Assembly (NCBI RefSeq): GCF_900101395.1
Contig: NZ_FMZO01000006.1
Location: 274,210-338,209, forward strand
Length of the DNA stretch: 64,000 nt
Direction of reading: 5' to 3'
From: Niabella drilacis
GTDB taxonomy: Bacteria > Bacteroidota > Bacteroidia > Chitinophagales > Chitinophagaceae
Under the pieces are notes generated by a model that was given only the letters and a program-made list of their open reading frames with translations, did no database searches and was not told the origin of the DNA. The position numbers and the translations under genes are program-made. Positions 37,294-45,797 of this stretch are shown piece by piece (the first letter of the stretch is position 1; the number at the start of each line of letters is the position of its first letter).

Positions 37294-37901
37294 TACCGCA
37301 TCCTTGGAAAGGATAATCTTTTCTGTACCACGATGATCCTTGTAATAACGATAAGGGCAATCACAATAAATTTGCTGATGTCCGTATTTATCTCAAAATA
37401 CAGCAGTAACAGGTACACCACGCCGCCAAAGATGCAGACCGTGGCGTAGATCTCCCTCCGGAAGATCAGCGGAATAGTATTCAAAAGGATATCCCGGGTG
37501 ATGCCGCCAAAGCAGCCGGTAATAGTACCCAGGGCTATACAGATACCCGGGTTCAGCCCAAAGTTGATGCCCTTTTGCAATCCTACCACAGTAAACAAAC
37601 CCAGCCCCAGGCTGTCAAATAAAAAGAGGGTCACCTTTAATTTCCGTATATAGGTCTTAAAGATAATGGCAGCGACGGATGTGACCAGGATCACCAGGCA
37701 TACCTGAACATCCCGCATCCAGGCTACCGGGGTATCGCCGATCAGCAGGTCGCGGATGGTTCCCCCGCCAACCGATGTTACAAAAGCAATAATAAGCACG
37801 CCAAATACATCCAGCTTTCGCTGCATCGCAGAAAAGGTTCCGGATATAGCAAAAGCAATGGTTCCCAGTATTTCAATTATTTCGGAGGTGTTGGAGAACA
37901 T
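37290..37901 (-). CDS. TRIC/YadS (UPF0126) family membrane channel protein
   Basis: The 203-residue protein has seven predicted membrane helices and the two repeated glycine-rich signatures of the family, FGVLIIAFVTSVGGGTIRDL and CIALGTITGCFGGITRDIL. Prokaryotic TRIC homologues are trimeric monovalent cation channels of the inner membrane. The physiological role in bacteria is uncertain. It is encoded alone. Confidence 0.9.
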   Translation of the reverse strand: MFSNTSEIIEILGTIAFAISGTFSAMQRKLDVFGVLIIAFVTSVGGGTIRDLLIGDTPVAWMRDVQVCLVILVTSVAAIIFKTYIRKLKVTLFLFDSLGLGLFTVVGLQKGINFGLNPGICIALGTITGCFGGITRDILLNTIPLIFRREIYATVCIFGGVVYLLLLYFEINTDISKFIVIALIVITRIIVVQKRLSFPRMRY

Positions 37902-37967
37902 ATCTTCTGAATCACATTTCTAACGTCTGCGACCTGGTTGTTAAAAGCTGACAACTGGCAAGAAGCC

Positions 37968-38426
37968 TCACCAGTTATTCCCCTGTTCTTCGTTCATCCG
38001 TTCGGATACATCCTCCGGCTTCGTTTGCCGCCAGTAAGGATCATATTTAACAAACCAGGAAAGCCATAAACTACGGGAAAAACGCATCAGCCAGGGCTGC
38101 AGGCAAATCAGTGCGACCGAATTAAAAATAAGCCAGTAAATAAACCGGTTATCAGACGCTGAAAAGCCAATGATGAGCCACCACAAAACAGCACTGAAGA
38201 CGGTCAGCATTACTGCAATAAAATAGCTGACATATCCCGTGCCGTAATAAAACCCCACTTCAATTTCCGTTGGCTGACCGCATACCGGGCAATATTTGTT
38301 CATCTTCAGCACTCCTTTAAACCGCAGGCCAAAGGGTTTTTCAAATAACTTCCCCTCTCTGCACCGCGGACAATAGCAGCCCACAATAGTAGCCAGGTAA
38401 CCCCTGCTGCTCTCTTCCGGTTTCAT
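37968..38426 (-). CDS. DUF983 family zinc-ribbon membrane protein
   Basis: The 152-residue protein has two CxxC-type pairs, CYCPRCREGKLFEKPFG and YCPVCGQPTEIEVGFYYGTG, followed by two membrane helices and a hydrophilic C-terminus. This is the DUF983 pattern; the function is unknown. The ATG at 38426 is preferred to a longer frame starting at 38555, because a -7 box lies between them and the extra 43 residues are not family-like. Confidence 0.85.
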   Translation of the reverse strand: MKPEESSRGYLATIVGCYCPRCREGKLFEKPFGLRFKGVLKMNKYCPVCGQPTEIEVGFYYGTGYVSYFIAVMLTVFSAVLWWLIIGFSASDNRFIYWLIFNSVALICLQPWLMRFSRSLWLSWFVKYDPYWRQTKPEDVSERMNEEQGNNW

Positions 38427-38444
38427 AACTAACCTTTTTAAGTA

Positions 38445-38452
38445 CAAAGGTA
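38445..38452 (-). promoter_or_regulatory. -7 promoter box of the DUF983 gene
   Basis: TACCTTTG on the minus strand, a full consensus match, 18 bases before the ATG. Confidence 0.4.
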
Positions 38453-38578
38453 CAACTATCAGTTTTGAGAATCGGGAGATGTGCATCAGGATACGGGAAA
38501 CGGAATGCAAAACAGATCCGTATATGCGACGCATAAAATGGGGCCAACGTAGCACATTAAACGCCTCCCTGAAACTTC

Positions 38579-39862
38579 CTAAAGCGCTTCCAGCACTTTT
38601 TCCATCTGTGTACTCCGGCTTCCTTTTACCAGCAGCAGGGCATGTTCGGGCTTATACGCGCTCAGCCATTCCGCAGCCTGTACCGATGATTCAAAATAAT
38701 GAAACAGGTCTTTATAAGGTTCAAATGGCTTTCCTACAAGTAATACGCCACTCCAGGAATGCTGACCGATCAACTCTACAATATGTTGATGTTCGGCCGC
38801 TGTTGCGGCTCCCATTTCAGCCATCGCACCCAGCACCAGGATCTTTTTATCACCCTCCATTTTAGCCAGGTTCCCGATCGCCAGTTTCATACTGCTGGGG
38901 TTGGCATTGTAGGCATCCAGGATGATCCTGTTGGTTCCTTTTTCCAAAAGCTGGCTGCGACTATTAGAAGGAATATACCCTTCAATAGCCCCCTTGATCT
39001 TTTCTGCGGGAACATTGAAATGTATCCCGGCAGTAATGGCCGCCAGTACGTTGGGCAGGTTATAATCACCAACCAGCCGCGTGCTGATCTGCATTACAAA
39101 CGGCCGCACCAGTTCCGCAGCAAGAAAGCCATTCCGCTCAACAGCATCTCCCACAACATCGGCTTCCGCTGTCCCATAACGGATAATATGGGCAATGCCC
39201 CGGCTCATATCCCGGAGATAATCGTAATCCCACATCACCAATGCGGTTCCATCACCGCGCTCCCTTAAAAAATCATACAGCTCCCCCTTTCCTTTTTTAA
39301 CCCCTTCAATACTGCCAAACCCCTCCAGGTGGGCCTTGCCGGCATTGGTAATAAGGCCATGGGTAGGCCGGGCAATCGTGCAGTAACTTTTGATCTCCTC
39401 CAGGTGGTTGGCGCCCATTTCGATCACAGCCAGCTGTGCATCATTTTTTATCTTCAGCAGCGTGAGCGGTACCCCTATATGGTTATTCAGGTTGCCCTCT
39501 GTGGTATAGGTTTTATAGGTAGTACTCAGTACCGCATGCACCAGCTCTTTAGTGGTGGTCTTCCCGTTGCTGCCGGTTATTGCCAAAACCGGAAACGAGA
39601 ACCGGGCGCGATGCCAGGCCGCCAGCTGCTGCAACGCCTGTAATACATCCGGTACCAATATGGTTTTACCGGCAATTTCGTATGCGGCTTCATCGATGAT
39701 CACTTTTGCAGCACCCGCGTCAATGGCCTGCTGTGCAAACCGGTTACCGTTAAAGTTGGGGCCCTTCAGCGCAAAAAAAAGTTCTCCTTCCTTTATTTTA
39801 CGTGTATCGGTTTGTACCTCCGGGTGCTCCAGGTATACCTGGTATAAAGCTTCCATATTCAT
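38579..39862 (-). CDS. murF: UDP-N-acetylmuramoyl-tripeptide--D-alanyl-D-alanine ligase
   Basis: It adds D-Ala-D-Ala to the UDP-MurNAc tripeptide, the last cytoplasmic step of the peptidoglycan precursor. The 427-residue Mur ligase has the N-terminal substrate domain (VQTDTRKIKEGELFFALKGP), the ATP loop ITGSNGKTTTKELV, the central domain with EMGANHLEEI and the C-terminal domain with LDAYNANPSSMKLAI. The start at 39862 (MNMEAL) is close behind a -7 box; ATG 39856 is an alternative. It is outside any visible dcw cluster. Confidence 0.95.
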   Translation of the reverse strand: MNMEALYQVYLEHPEVQTDTRKIKEGELFFALKGPNFNGNRFAQQAIDAGAAKVIIDEAAYEIAGKTILVPDVLQALQQLAAWHRARFSFPVLAITGSNGKTTTKELVHAVLSTTYKTYTTEGNLNNHIGVPLTLLKIKNDAQLAVIEMGANHLEEIKSYCTIARPTHGLITNAGKAHLEGFGSIEGVKKGKGELYDFLRERGDGTALVMWDYDYLRDMSRGIAHIIRYGTAEADVVGDAVERNGFLAAELVRPFVMQISTRLVGDYNLPNVLAAITAGIHFNVPAEKIKGAIEGYIPSNSRSQLLEKGTNRIILDAYNANPSSMKLAIGNLAKMEGDKKILVLGAMAEMGAATAAEHQHIVELIGQHSWSGVLLVGKPFEPYKDLFHYFESSVQAAEWLSAYKPEHALLLVKGSRSTQMEKVLEAL

Positions 39863-39866
39863 CAAA

Positions 39867-39874
39867 CAAAAATA
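39867..39874 (-). promoter_or_regulatory. -7 promoter box of murF
   Basis: TATTTTTG on the minus strand, 4 bases before the ATG at 39862, so the message would be nearly leaderless. Confidence 0.35.
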
Positions 39875-39939
39875 AGAAAACGCCAACGGGTTAGTAAGCC
39901 GGAAAAACAATTATTTTTATTTCATAAATACCATCCTCA

Positions 39940-40974
39940 ATGTATTTTTTACGAAAAACATTCCTGCTACTCATTATTCTGAGTAAATATATGCCCTCGT
40001 ATACCCAGGTAAAAACCCCTGAAGACTTTGGCTACCGTTATATAAAAACCCGTTTCAATGGGGATCCGGTCGATCTGTTGATTCAATCAAAAAAAGGGGA
40101 AGAAACAATAAAGAAACCGTTATTCCTGTTCTTCCAGGGAAGCCAGCCCCAGCCACTGATCAAAACAGATGGCAATAATACCTATGGAGTATTCCCCTTC
40201 AACCCGGATAGTCTTGCCGAATATTGTCACCTGGCCATTATTGGAAAACCTTACATACCGGTTATTGCCGATAAAAAAGACCTCGGAGAAAATATGATGT
40301 ACCTGGATAGTGCGGGTAATATTCCCCTAAAATATGCTGAAAGGAATTTACTCAGCTACTATACAAAAAGAGCCAATGCCGTTATCCGCTACCTGCAATC
40401 CCAAAGCTTTATTGACACAAAAACCCTGATTGTGGCAGGCCATTCCGAAGGCAGCACCATCGCAGCGGGGGTAGCCTTTACCAACAAAAAAGTCACCTGC
40501 CTGATCTATTCCGGAGGAAATCCGATGGGAAGAATGATGAGCATGATTGGCCCTGCCCGCTTTTTTGAAAAAGATACGGCTTCCCTGACAGACGATCTCT
40601 TTCAACGCTGGGAGCAGGTCAACGCTGAACCGGAAAAAATAAACTATGGTAAAGGCGACACCAACAAGTCGCTGGCTGAGTTTTCAGTGTCAATGCTTCC
40701 CCGTTTGCTGGCCCTCAACATTCCGGTTTTAGTATCTTATGGGAGTAAAGACTGGTGTGCCCCCTTTAATGATTACTTTCACACCGAATGCATCCGTTTA
40801 AAAAAGAGGAATATTGTATTTAATACTTATATTGGCACCGGGCACAATTATTTTCCGGTTAATGCCACAGGAAACATCAACTATGAGGTATTTAACTGGG
40901 ATAAAGTAGCGGATGATTGGCTCAAATGGTTAAAAAAACAAGAACATGTCATTCAGAATCGGATCCGGAATTGA
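39940..40974 (+). CDS. Secreted alpha/beta-hydrolase fold protein
   Basis: The 344-residue protein has a signal-like N-terminus and a serine hydrolase triad: nucleophile in LIVAGHSEGSTIAAG, Asp in SYGSKDWCAPFND and His in IGTGHNYFPV. The substrate is unknown; the fold covers esterases and peptidases. Its last 29 bases overlap the start of ispF in another frame, so the two are translationally linked, although no metabolic link is evident. Confidence 0.8.
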   Translation: MYFLRKTFLLLIILSKYMPSYTQVKTPEDFGYRYIKTRFNGDPVDLLIQSKKGEETIKKPLFLFFQGSQPQPLIKTDGNNTYGVFPFNPDSLAEYCHLAIIGKPYIPVIADKKDLGENMMYLDSAGNIPLKYAERNLLSYYTKRANAVIRYLQSQSFIDTKTLIVAGHSEGSTIAAGVAFTNKKVTCLIYSGGNPMGRMMSMIGPARFFEKDTASLTDDLFQRWEQVNAEPEKINYGKGDTNKSLAEFSVSMLPRLLALNIPVLVSYGSKDWCAPFNDYFHTECIRLKKRNIVFNTYIGTGHNYFPVNATGNINYEVFNWDKVADDWLKWLKKQEHVIQNRIRN

Positions 40975-41452
40975 TTTTCACCAGTTTGCAGAGGGGCGCG
41001 ATCTTTGGATCGGCGGCATTAAAATACCTCATCATAAGGGGGCACTGGGGCACAGCGATGCCGATGTATTGCTGCATGCCATCTGCGATGCTTTGTTAGG
41101 CGCCCTGAGCCTGGGAGATATCGGGGTGCATTTTCCCAATAATGATCCCCGGTATAAGGATATCGACAGCAAGATCCTGTTAAAAGAAACGGCACAGCTC
41201 ATTTCAGAAAAAGGATATGGGGTGGTGAATGTAGATAGTACACTTTGCCTGCAGGAACCCAAAATAAAAAAATTCGTACCCGCCATGCAGCAAACAATCG
41301 CTGAAATACTTAAAGTAACCACCTCCGATATTTCTATAAAAGCGACTACCACGGAGGAAATGGGCGCCATCGGCCGCGAAGAAGGGCTGATGGCCATGGC
41401 CACCGTTTTGCTGCAAAAAATACCATTCAAAGCAGATGCCCCGATCCCATAA
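40946..41452 (+). CDS. ispF: 2-C-methyl-D-erythritol 2,4-cyclodiphosphate synthase
   Basis: It cyclises CDP-ME 2-phosphate in the MEP isoprenoid pathway. The 168-residue protein has metal ligands in GSGIDFHQF and LGHSDADVLLHAICDALLGA, and the family motifs DIGVHFPN, DSKILLKE and KATTTEEMGAIGREEG. The ATG at 40946 lies inside the end of the preceding hydrolase gene. No other MEP genes are nearby. Confidence 0.95.
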   Translation: MSFRIGSGIDFHQFAEGRDLWIGGIKIPHHKGALGHSDADVLLHAICDALLGALSLGDIGVHFPNNDPRYKDIDSKILLKETAQLISEKGYGVVNVDSTLCLQEPKIKKFVPAMQQTIAEILKVTTSDISIKATTTEEMGAIGREEGLMAMATVLLQKIPFKADAPIP

Positions 41453-41526
41453 ATATTGCCTTTAGCAATTCCTGGAGAGGGCCTTTGCATAAATGTTAAA
41501 GTAATATAATTTTCGTACGAAGCGTT

Positions 41527-41534
41527 TATCTTTG
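41527..41534 (+). promoter_or_regulatory. -7 promoter box of dut
   Basis: TATCTTTG, a full consensus match, 5 bases before the ATG at 41540. Confidence 0.4.
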
Positions 41535-41539
41535 TCACA

Positions 41540-41980
41540 ATGGCAGTTGAAATAAAGATCATCAATCAGTCATCCAATCCGTTACCCGGTTATGCTACAA
41601 CCGGCGCCTCCGGTATGGATGTAAGAGCTCATTTAGAAGCCCCTGTTACCCTACAGCCCCTGGAAAGAGTATTGATCCCCACCGGAATTTTTATGGAAAT
41701 TCCCGGGGGGTATGAAGTGCAGGTCCGGCCCCGCAGCGGGCTGGCAGTTAAGCAGGGTCTTACCTGCCTGAACACCCCGGGCACCATTGATGCCGATTAC
41801 CGGGGCGAGGTAAAAGTTATCCTGATCAATCTTTCCAATGAGGAGCAGGTCATTCAGCAGGGTGACCGTATCGCACAGCTTGTTGTACAAAAAGTAGAAA
41901 AAGCGGAATGGGTGGAAACAGCGGTACTGGGAGAAACCCTCCGTGCAGCGGGAGGATTTGGCCATACCGGCAAACAATAA
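41540..41980 (+). CDS. dut: Deoxyuridine 5'-triphosphate nucleotidohydrolase (dUTPase)
   Basis: It hydrolyses dUTP to dUMP, keeping uracil out of DNA and feeding thymidylate synthesis. The 146-residue trimeric dUTPase shows all five motifs in order: GASGMDVRAH, RPRSGLAVKQG, GTIDADYRGEV, QGDRIAQLVVQ and the C-terminal RAAGGFGHTGKQ. It is followed on the same strand by the DUF4292 and EnvC-like genes, a grouping I recognise from related genomes. Confidence 0.97.
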   Translation: MAVEIKIINQSSNPLPGYATTGASGMDVRAHLEAPVTLQPLERVLIPTGIFMEIPGGYEVQVRPRSGLAVKQGLTCLNTPGTIDADYRGEVKVILINLSNEEQVIQQGDRIAQLVVQKVEKAEWVETAVLGETLRAAGGFGHTGKQ

Positions 41981-42064
41981 CAGCTTTAACAATATCCGAT
42001 ACACAGGGCAGCTGCGCTTTTTAAGATCAGCTGCCGGGCAGTTTTTTCTTAAAAAAAACACAGC

Positions 42065-42895
42065 ATGAAACACATTACTTTGTTTTTGTCAGCAGCCCTG
42101 ATTCTTGCTTCCTGCAACTCAGCAAAAAAAGCACAGCGTACGCCGACCACCCCGGCAGCCGACAGTTCCGTAAAAACAGAAACAGCATCTACAGATGATT
42201 CCGGGGACAAAAAGGATGTTACCACACCGGAAACGATCTCCACTGTCCTGGAAAAGCTTAACCATATTGACTATACCACGTTTTCCGGGAAAGCAGCAGT
42301 GATGTATAAGGCCAAAGGGGATACCAAGAACTTTGATATAAAGCTGCAGATCCATAAGGACAGTCTCATCTGGGCATCAGTAATCGGCCCGCTTGGCATC
42401 GAAGTGGCCCGGGGAATCATTACAGAAGATTCCGTCCGGATAATTAATAAGCTCAATAAACAATATATTGCTTCCAGCTACGTTTATTTACAGGAACAAC
42501 TGGGACTGCCGCTTGATTTGGGTACCCTGCAGGACCTCCTGGTGGGAAACCCGGTTTTTATCGACAAAACCAACAGCAGCTATACCAAACTGGCGGATAC
42601 CCTCCAGGTGACCAGCCGCACAAGATTTTTCAGGAACCTGCTCAATGTTATGTTGCCCGGCTATTTACCAGCAACGAGCAGGCTGGAAGACGCAGATGCC
42701 GGCAGAAACCGCACAGCGGAATTGACTTACGGAACATATGAGAAGACAAACAATGCGCAGTTCCCAAGATCAAGAACAATAAATGTAAAATATAAAACGG
42801 AGATAGAAATCCATTTAGACTATAAATCATTCACCTTTAATGAAGCGTTAAATACGCCATTCTCGGTGCCGAAGGGCTACAAAACAAAGAAGTAA
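42065..42895 (+). CDS. DUF4292 family lipoprotein
   Basis: The 276-residue protein has a lipoprotein signal (ILASC, Cys17), a Thr/Asp-rich linker and a LolA/LppM-like domain matching DUF4292: YTTFSGKAAVMYKAKGDTKN, DSLIWASVIGPLGIEVARGI and LLVGNPVFID. The fold suggests lipid or lipoprotein handling at the outer membrane, but no function is established. It lies 23 bases before the EnvC-like gene. Confidence 0.85.
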   Translation: MKHITLFLSAALILASCNSAKKAQRTPTTPAADSSVKTETASTDDSGDKKDVTTPETISTVLEKLNHIDYTTFSGKAAVMYKAKGDTKNFDIKLQIHKDSLIWASVIGPLGIEVARGIITEDSVRIINKLNKQYIASSYVYLQEQLGLPLDLGTLQDLLVGNPVFIDKTNSSYTKLADTLQVTSRTRFFRNLLNVMLPGYLPATSRLEDADAGRNRTAELTYGTYEKTNNAQFPRSRTINVKYKTEIEIHLDYKSFTFNEALNTPFSVPKGYKTKK

Positions 42896-42918
42896 CCCTG
42901 TTAAAAATTGGAGTGCTT

Positions 42919-43806
42919 ATGTTTATGATAAGAAATTGGCTATGGTTGGGCTTTATACTTTTGAGCGGGACCGGATTTGCCCAGGATGATGCAAAAACCA
43001 CTTTAAGAAAAGAGCGGGCACAGATCCTTAATGAAGTTAACGAGATCCAGCGGGCCTATAACAGTACACATACGGTTTCGAAAGAAGCAATGGTGCAGCT
43101 GACCACGCTTAACCGGAAAATAGAAGGGCAGGAACGTTATATCATCAGTATGTCGCGGCAACCAGGCTTTTTCAACCTCGAAGAGGTGCAGGACAACGAC
43201 CGGGAGATCAGCCGTATTAAAAAAACTATCGGAACATTAAGAGATCTTTATTATCACCCCGCCCCGCCCCCGGAGACCAAGGCCCCGGTAGAGCAGCCGG
43301 CAGAACCCGCACCTCAGCGGCAATACCCCGTACTTCCTCCCCAGCACCATAATGCATTCCCTGTAAGCAGCGCTGCCTTAACCGGTGATTTTGGGCTCTA
43401 CCGGGGCCAGATCCCCTATCCCTTGGATAAAGGCAGCATTATACAGGGTTTTGGCCGGTTTAAGATTGAAGGAGCCGGGCCCGATATTGTAGGCGACAAC
43501 CCGGGCTATACCTTCTCCGCTCCGGTAAATACACCCGTAAAAGCCGTTTTTGAAGGAGATGTGATCAGTGTTTCCAAACTCAGCGGAAACTTTTACGTAG
43601 TGATCCGTCATGGAAGGTATGTGACCGCCTATAGCAACCTGGCCGGGGCCTCGGTTGTAAAAGGATCAAAAGTAAAAACCGGGCAGGTGATCGGTACCGT
43701 AGGGCGTGATGACGAAACCGGCTACGGGAAACTGGATTTTATCCTGATGCTGGATGATAAGAACCTGGATCCCAAAGCCTGGTTCCTTCCCATTCCCCAG
43801 CAATAG
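42919..43806 (+). CDS. EnvC-like murein hydrolase activator with degenerate M23 domain
   Basis: The 295-residue protein has a signal peptide (FAQ, about residue 20), a coiled-coil region (about 24-110, RKERAQILNEVNEIQRAYN), a Pro-rich linker and a C-terminal LytM/M23 fold (about 165-295: APVNTPVKAVFEGDVISVSK, VVIRHGRYVTAYSNL, GQVIGTVGR). The metal ligands of active M23 peptidases are missing: no HxxxD in the first motif and GKLDFIL in place of HxH. It probably activates an amidase rather than cutting peptidoglycan itself. The start is ATG 42919; GTG 42913 is in frame. Confidence 0.85.
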   Translation: MFMIRNWLWLGFILLSGTGFAQDDAKTTLRKERAQILNEVNEIQRAYNSTHTVSKEAMVQLTTLNRKIEGQERYIISMSRQPGFFNLEEVQDNDREISRIKKTIGTLRDLYYHPAPPPETKAPVEQPAEPAPQRQYPVLPPQHHNAFPVSSAALTGDFGLYRGQIPYPLDKGSIIQGFGRFKIEGAGPDIVGDNPGYTFSAPVNTPVKAVFEGDVISVSKLSGNFYVVIRHGRYVTAYSNLAGASVVKGSKVKTGQVIGTVGRDDETGYGKLDFILMLDDKNLDPKAWFLPIPQQ

Positions 43807-43824
43807 CAGCATTGCCCGATAAAG

Positions 43825-43853
43825 AAAAAGCAGGTCACAGGACCTGCTTTTTT
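43825..43853. terminator. Bidirectional terminator
   Basis: AAAAAGCAGGTC, loop ACAG, GACCTGCTTTTTT: a perfect 12-bp stem between the convergent EnvC-like gene and queA. Confidence 0.9.
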
Positions 43854-43876
43854 ATGCGCTTACCGGAACCCCTCTC

Positions 43877-44926
43877 CTAGATGATCAGCAATGCATCGCC
43901 GTAGCTGAAGAAACGGTACTTATCTTTAATCGCCTTTTTATAGGCTTCAATGGTCAGTTCGTAACCGGCAAAGGCGCTGGTCATGATCATCAGGCTGGTT
44001 TTAGGTAGGTGAAAATTGGTCACCAGCGCATTGGCAATATTGAAGTCATAAGGCGGATGGATGAACATGTTCGTCCACCCTTCGGAAGGCTTCAGCAGCT
44101 TCTGAGCGGTAAAGGAAGACTCCATCGCCCGCATGGTAGTAGTACCAATGGAACAGATACGATGGTTCGTTTCCTTGGCCTTATTTACTACACGGCAGGC
44201 CGTATCATCGATATGATAATACTCCGCATCCATCTTATGTTTACTCAGATCTTCCACTTCAATCGGGCGAAACGTACCCAACCCGGTGTGTAATGTCACC
44301 TCGGCAAAGCGGATCCCTTTGATTTCCAGGCGCTTGATCAGCTCACGGCTGAAATGCAGGCCTGCAGTAGGGGCTGCAACCGCACCTTCATGTTTGGCAT
44401 AAACGGTCTGATAACGCTCTTTATCCTCATCATCCGGCTTCCGCTTAATGTATTTGGGCAACGGGGTTTCGCCCAGAGCTTCCAGCTGGGCCTTAAACGC
44501 GTCCTCTGATCCTTCCCACAGGAAACGGATGGTACGCCCGCGGCTGGTGGTATTGTCGATCACCTCGGCTACCAACTCTTCATTTTCCCCGAAATATAAC
44601 TTATTACCTACCCGGATCTTGCGGGCAGGATCTACAATCACATCCCAGAGGCGGTTCTGTTTATTTAATTCTCTTAAGAGGAACACTTCAATTTTGGCAC
44701 CGGTTTTTTCCTTACGGCCATACATGCGGGCAGGAAAAACCTTGGTATTGTTTACCACGAAAACATCCTTATCATCAAAGTAATCCAGGATATCGCGGAA
44801 GTTTTTGTTCTCCATCTGCCCTGTCTGACGGTGTACCACCATCATGCGGGCATCTTCTCTTTTCTTCGTAGGATGTTGTGCAATAAGGTTAAGAGGCAGG
44901 TCAAATTGAAATTGTGAAAGCTTCAT
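43877..44926 (-). CDS. queA: tRNA preQ1(34) S-adenosylmethionine ribosyltransferase-isomerase
   Basis: It builds epoxyqueuosine on tRNA from preQ1 using the ribosyl part of SAM. The 349-residue protein has the family N-terminus [20 protein letters not shown], then [44 protein letters not shown] and [14 protein letters not shown] -7 box at 45064 would give an untranslated leader of about 130 bases. I looked for a preQ1 riboswitch there and could not recognise one. Confidence 0.96.
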   Translation of the reverse strand: MKLSQFQFDLPLNLIAQHPTKKREDARMMVVHRQTGQMENKNFRDILDYFDDKDVFVVNNTKVFPARMYGRKEKTGAKIEVFLLRELNKQNRLWDVIVDPARKIRVGNKLYFGENEELVAEVIDNTTSRGRTIRFLWEGSEDAFKAQLEALGETPLPKYIKRKPDDEDKERYQTVYAKHEGAVAAPTAGLHFSRELIKRLEIKGIRFAEVTLHTGLGTFRPIEVEDLSKHKMDAEYYHIDDTACRVVNKAKETNHRICSIGTTTMRAMESSFTAQKLLKPSEGWTNMFIHPPYDFNIANALVTNFHLPKTSLMIMTSAFAGYELTIEAYKKAIKDKYRFFSYGDALLII

Positions 44927-45063
44927 TCTTTTGTTTAACGGTTTTAAATGTCAATACCCGAAAACAAGCGAAGCCCGGGGGAGGAAGTTTTGAACAAACT
45001 GGAAACCAGTATGTTTTATGCTTTCGATCCCCGGTCTTACGGCACCGGTTTTCGATTTGTGCG

Positions 45064-45071
45064 TGCAAAGG
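45064..45071 (-). promoter_or_regulatory. Possible -7 box far upstream of queA
   Basis: TACCTTTG on the minus strand, a full match, 138 bases before the queA ATG. It may start a long leader. Confidence 0.3.
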
Positions 45072-45112
45072 TAACACTCTTGCAGTAATTTCCGGTTTAT
45101 TTTTTCCAACCC

Positions 45113-45135
45113 GATAGGTCTTAAAGACCTAACAG
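45113..45135. repeat. REP-like palindrome at the 3' end of the transposase gene
   Basis: TAGGTCTTAAAGACCTA is a perfect 17-base palindrome, extended by ACAGGT. It aligns with the right-hand copy at 45770-45792 at 21 of 23 positions. The transposase stop codon (45127-45129) lies inside it. Confidence 0.8.
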
Positions 45136-45704
45136 GTATTATCACCGGGGAAATGCGCTTTTTCATAGTTCCGGATATAACGTATAAGTGCCTCCCGGCT
45201 GCCAAACCAATCCAGTAGTTCGTTTCGTAATAACAACGTTGGCTCTTCGGACAATAAACTATTATATGCAGAATAGGGGTAACTGCCTGAGGTTACAGAA
45301 AGATGATGCCGGACCGGGTTGGTAAGAATATATCCGATGATGGTTGTATAGTAGGAATGATCTGTTATTTTCTTTCGTCTAAAACGCTTCTGAAACAAAC
45401 TTCCCGTTCTGCCATATTTTTTATTGAATGCCTTAGCGTAGGCATTAAACATATTGGAAAATTTTTTCGCCAATTTATTTCCAGCCGGAGAAAACTCTTT
45501 GATCCTTACCAGGAAATGAAAATGATTCGGCAGCAGGCAGTAACAAAACAAATCAATATCCCTGGCTAAATATCTTTCCCAAAGCAATAGGAAATACGCA
45601 AAATTATCCGGCTCCCTGAAAATATTTTCTTTGTTATTTCCCCGGTTATAAATGTGATAATACACTCCGGGGGATAAAGGCTGGTATATATCCCTGTTAT
45701 CCAT
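45129..45704 (-). CDS. REP-associated tyrosine transposase (RAYT, IS200/Y1 family)
   Basis: RAYTs are single-copy relatives of the IS200/IS605 transposases that act on REP palindromes by single-strand cleavage. The 191-residue protein has the GVYYHIYNRGNNKENIF start, the HUH metal site in LLPNHFHFLVRI, and the likely catalytic Tyr in FNAYAKAFNKKYGRTGSLFQ, then ITDHSYYTTIIGYILTNPV. It is intact and lies between two REP-like palindromes in the same orientation. There is no accompanying TnpB. Confidence 0.92.
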   Translation of the reverse strand: MDNRDIYQPLSPGVYYHIYNRGNNKENIFREPDNFAYFLLLWERYLARDIDLFCYCLLPNHFHFLVRIKEFSPAGNKLAKKFSNMFNAYAKAFNKKYGRTGSLFQKRFRRKKITDHSYYTTIIGYILTNPVRHHLSVTSGSYPYSAYNSLLSEEPTLLLRNELLDWFGSREALIRYIRNYEKAHFPGDNTC

Positions 45705-45758
45705 TGGTGTTAAACATTAGGTGAATATAAAGGTACAAAAAAAATCGTTCTTTTGCAT

Positions 45759-45797
45759 ACCCGACCTGTCAGGTCTTAAAGACCTGACAGGTCGGGT
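45759..45797. repeat. REP-like palindrome upstream of the transposase gene
   Basis: ACCCGACCTGTCAGGTCTT, one central base, and its exact reverse complement: a 19-bp perfect stem. Each arm also contains the smaller dyad ACCTG-T-CAGGT. The stop codon and last six codons of the adjacent ABC ATPase gene are within it. Confidence 0.9.
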
